This document shows, piece by piece, positions 62,228-64,000 of a stretch of DNA of 64,000 nucleotides. A program made the translations under genes and the position numbers. The notes beneath the pieces are model-generated. The model saw nothing but the letters and a program-made list of their open reading frames with translations. It was not told the DNA's origin and did not search any database. Position 1 is the first letter of the stretch. Each line of letters starts with the position of its first letter. Where the stretch lies: NCBI GenBank assembly GCA_965243805.1, contig OZ251577.1, positions 2,232,001 to 2,296,000 on the forward strand, written 5' to 3'. The DNA is from CATQHQ01 sp965243805. GTDB taxonomy: Bacteria > Gemmatimonadota > Gemmatimonadetes > Longimicrobiales > Gaopeijiaceae.

Positions 62228-63433
62228 TTGCCGCAACCCCCGCGCCAAGCCCCCGGCCCCGGCCCCGACCGCCGAACCGTCCTGAAGTCGGCCGCGGCCG
62301 GTGCGCTCGCGGTCGGCGCCTCCCTGGCGGCACCGTTCGTCAACCTGCGCCGCTACCGCCTCTTCGCCGGTTCGGACCAGGAGTACTCGGCCCGGTGCGT
62401 CGACTTGGTGACCGGTTCGCTGGTGATCGACATGCTGGCGCCCTTGGTGATCTCCCGGTCGGTCCGGGATCGCTGGGGTCCCGATCTGGATGGAATGACC
62501 GCCCAGGAGGAGCAGGAGTTTCGGGACTCGGAGATCGACGTTCTCCACATCGCCGTCGGGGTTGGGGGCAGCGACTTCGACGACCAGTACCGCAACACCC
62601 TGATGTTCGTGTCCCAGTTCAACTCCATCGTCGCTCAGCGGCCCGACCTATTCGTGCGGATCGACTCGGCGGCGGACTTGGCGTCGGTCCACGGCTCCGG
62701 GCGAGTCGGCATCCTCATCGGCACCCAGACGTCGTTCCACTTCCACAGCCCCGACGACGTGGACGCTTTCTACGGCCTGGGCCAGCGCGTCTCCCAGCTC
62801 ACCTACAACTCCCGCAACCTGATCGGCAACGGAGCAACGGAGCGGGTCGACGGCGGCATCTCCGACTTCGGCGTTGCCATCGTGGAGCGGATGAACCAGG
62901 TGGGCATGGCGGTGGACGTGTCCCACTGCGGCGACCGGACCACGCTGGACGCCTGCGAACTGTCGTCGCGCCCGGTGCTCTTCACCCACTCCAACAGTCG
63001 GGTCCTCTCCGGCGGGCACCCTCGAACGAAGACCGACGAGGCGATCCTGGCAATGGCCCAAACCGGCGGCGTCATGGGGATCACCGGCGTCCGCATGTTC
63101 GTGCGCGACCGGGAGCCGACGACGATTGAGCACTACGTGGACCACTTCGACCATGTGCGGGACTTGGTGGGCGTGGAGCACCTGGGGGTCGGCAGCGACG
63201 TGGACCTGCACGGCTACGACGACATGCCGCCCGACGAGTACGCGGCCCTCAAGGCGGCCTACAAGGACTCCTACGCCTTCCGCGACAAGCTGGACATCGA
63301 GGGCGTGGACCACCCAAAGCGCATGTTCGACCTGACGGAGGCGCTGATCCGCAGGGGCTACGCCGACGACCACATTCGGGGGATTCTCGGCGGCAACTTT
63401 CAACGAGTACTGGGCGAGATATGGGAAGCGTGA
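62228..63433 (+). CDS. Tat-exported membrane dipeptidase, M19 family
   Basis: About 401 aa from TTG 62228, which has AGAGGA seven bases upstream and leaves a short n-region before the twin-arginine motif DRRTVLK. GTG 62165 would add 21 residues. The hydrophobic SAAAGALAVGASLAA follows. The M19 barrel is clear: AVDVSHCGDRTTLDAC (His/Asp ligands), VLFTHSNSRVL, GGVMGITGVRMF and LGVGSDVDLHG. The N-terminal metal His-x-Asp of renal dipeptidase is here DMLAP, and the bridging Glu position reads GTQTSFH, so some zinc ligands are absent. This looks like a subgroup with a changed or missing site. It overlaps the next gene's start and probably handles peptides in the periplasm. Confidence 0.82.
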   Translation: MPQPPRQAPGPGPDRRTVLKSAAAGALAVGASLAAPFVNLRRYRLFAGSDQEYSARCVDLVTGSLVIDMLAPLVISRSVRDRWGPDLDGMTAQEEQEFRDSEIDVLHIAVGVGGSDFDDQYRNTLMFVSQFNSIVAQRPDLFVRIDSAADLASVHGSGRVGILIGTQTSFHFHSPDDVDAFYGLGQRVSQLTYNSRNLIGNGATERVDGGISDFGVAIVERMNQVGMAVDVSHCGDRTTLDACELSSRPVLFTHSNSRVLSGGHPRTKTDEAILAMAQTGGVMGITGVRMFVRDREPTTIEHYVDHFDHVRDLVGVEHLGVGSDVDLHGYDDMPPDEYAALKAAYKDSYAFRDKLDIEGVDHPKRMFDLTEALIRRGYADDHIRGILGGNFQRVLGEIWEA

Positions 63434-64000
63434 AGCGAGAGAGGCGGACGACAGGCGGGCGGCCTTGGAGAGCGTGGCTGCTGGGGATCGGGACGCCGAG
63501 CGTCGGGCTCGTTGGGCTTGGGATGCTGGGCGGCGGAGCAGGGGGCGAGGGAGCCGGCCGGGTCCAGCCCCCCATGGACGCTGTGATCGCCAACGGTCGA
63601 GTCGTGGACGGAACGGGCAGCGCCTGGTTCTACGGCGATGTTGGCATACGGGACGGACGGATCGTCGCCGTCGCGCCGGCCCACAGCCTCGCCGACGCAG
63701 ACGCCCCGGTGCGCATCGACGCCACAGGCAAGGTCGTGTCGCCCGGCTTCATCGACATCTTGTCCCATGCGCGTGCGCCCTTGCTCAACGGCGACGGACG
63801 GCTGATCGGGAAGATCACGCAGGGGATCACCACCGAGATCATGGGCGAGAGCACGACCAACGCCCCGGCCAACGCCAACACTTGGCGGTCCCAAGGGGTG
63901 GACCCAGCTCAGCTTCCGGAGCGGCTCGACTTTTCGGGTGCTCGGGGGTTCGACCGCTGGCTCCGCGCCATGCTGGAGAACGGCGCGTCTCCCAACTTCG
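63421..64000 (+). CDS. N-acyl-D-amino-acid deacylase family amidohydrolase, 3' end outside window
   Basis: The frame is open from ATG 63421 (or GTG 63430, overlapping the dipeptidase stop) to the window end, giving about 193 residues. A signal-like N-terminus (WRAWLLGIGTPSVGLVGLGML) precedes AVIANGRVVDGTGSAWFYGDVGIRDGRIVAV, the standard start of D-aminoacylases, then KVVSPGFIDILSHARAPLL and KITQGITTEIMGES. The amidohydrolase HxH metal pair usually reads H-x-H after GFID; here it reads LSH, so the first His is replaced. It is coupled to the M19 gene, and the two may degrade D-amino-acid peptides from cell wall. The C-terminal half is not visible. Confidence 0.8.
   Translation, partial: MGSVKRERRTTGGRPWRAWLLGIGTPSVGLVGLGMLGGGAGGEGAGRVQPPMDAVIANGRVVDGTGSAWFYGDVGIRDGRIVAVAPAHSLADADAPVRIDATGKVVSPGFIDILSHARAPLLNGDGRLIGKITQGITTEIMGESTTNAPANANTWRSQGVDPAQLPERLDFSGARGFDRWLRAMLENGASPNF

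Overview
The window is high-GC bacterial DNA, dense with coding sequence and rich in GTG/TTG starts and 1-4 nt start/stop overlaps. The gene set points to Gemmatimonadota, possibly a marine or host-associated lineage: a giant NAD-glutamate dehydrogenase, secreted S9, M14 and M19 peptidases, 6-bladed beta-propeller lipoproteins, a TonB receptor paired with a DUF4249-type lipoprotein, and multihaem cytochromes. This assignment is inference from gene content. There is no rRNA, complete tRNA or CRISPR array.

Layout. 0-4.2 kb: end of an outer-membrane barrel gene, then a molybdate operon on the minus strand (XRE/periplasmic-binding-domain regulator, modA, modB, modC), with an 8-bp tandem repeat at the modA/modB junction. 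4.4-9.3 kb: a lone ATPase, then serine hydrolase, FAD oxidoreductase and GPP34 genes. 9.4-14.4 kb: two nearly identical Rpn-type nuclease genes in direct orientation flank a two-gene cytochrome operon (a cytochrome c-barrel fusion and a pentahaem cytochrome). 14.6-28.7 kb: a defence-like island with locally reduced GC. It holds a TIGR04255/unknown/RES cassette. Next comes a six-gene overlapping minus-strand operon built on a type III-like restriction-modification system, with Panacea-like, DUF2335, DUF1828 and MNT genes inside it. The island ends with a two-gene ATPase cassette whose second protein carries a recent 264-bp TPR duplication.

28.7-54.6 kb is mostly housekeeping: a GNAT protein, an S9 peptidase, a HEPN protein coupled to 2-oxoglutarate dehydrogenase E1, PgeF with a C-terminal extension, three glycosyltransferases, a YhaO/YhaN (SbcDC-like) pair, NAD-glutamate dehydrogenase, Ppx/GppA, an M14 carboxypeptidase, SufU and XdhC. 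54.6-62.1 kb is a cell-envelope cluster: two beta-propeller lipoproteins, a DUF4249-like lipoprotein, a TonB receptor and a low-GC CxxC lipoprotein. After a decayed transposase and a tRNA T-arm-like hairpin comes a tiny secreted Trp/Cys-rich peptide gene. 62.2 kb to the end: a Tat-exported M19 dipeptidase and the start of a D-aminoacylase-family gene.

The best candidates for undescribed biology are the composite restriction/toxin-antitoxin operon (16.6-24.6 kb), the TIGR04255-RES cassette, the ATPase pair, and the secreted Trp/Cys-rich peptide near the beta-propeller/CxxC cluster. All family names come from reading the sequence; no database search was run.
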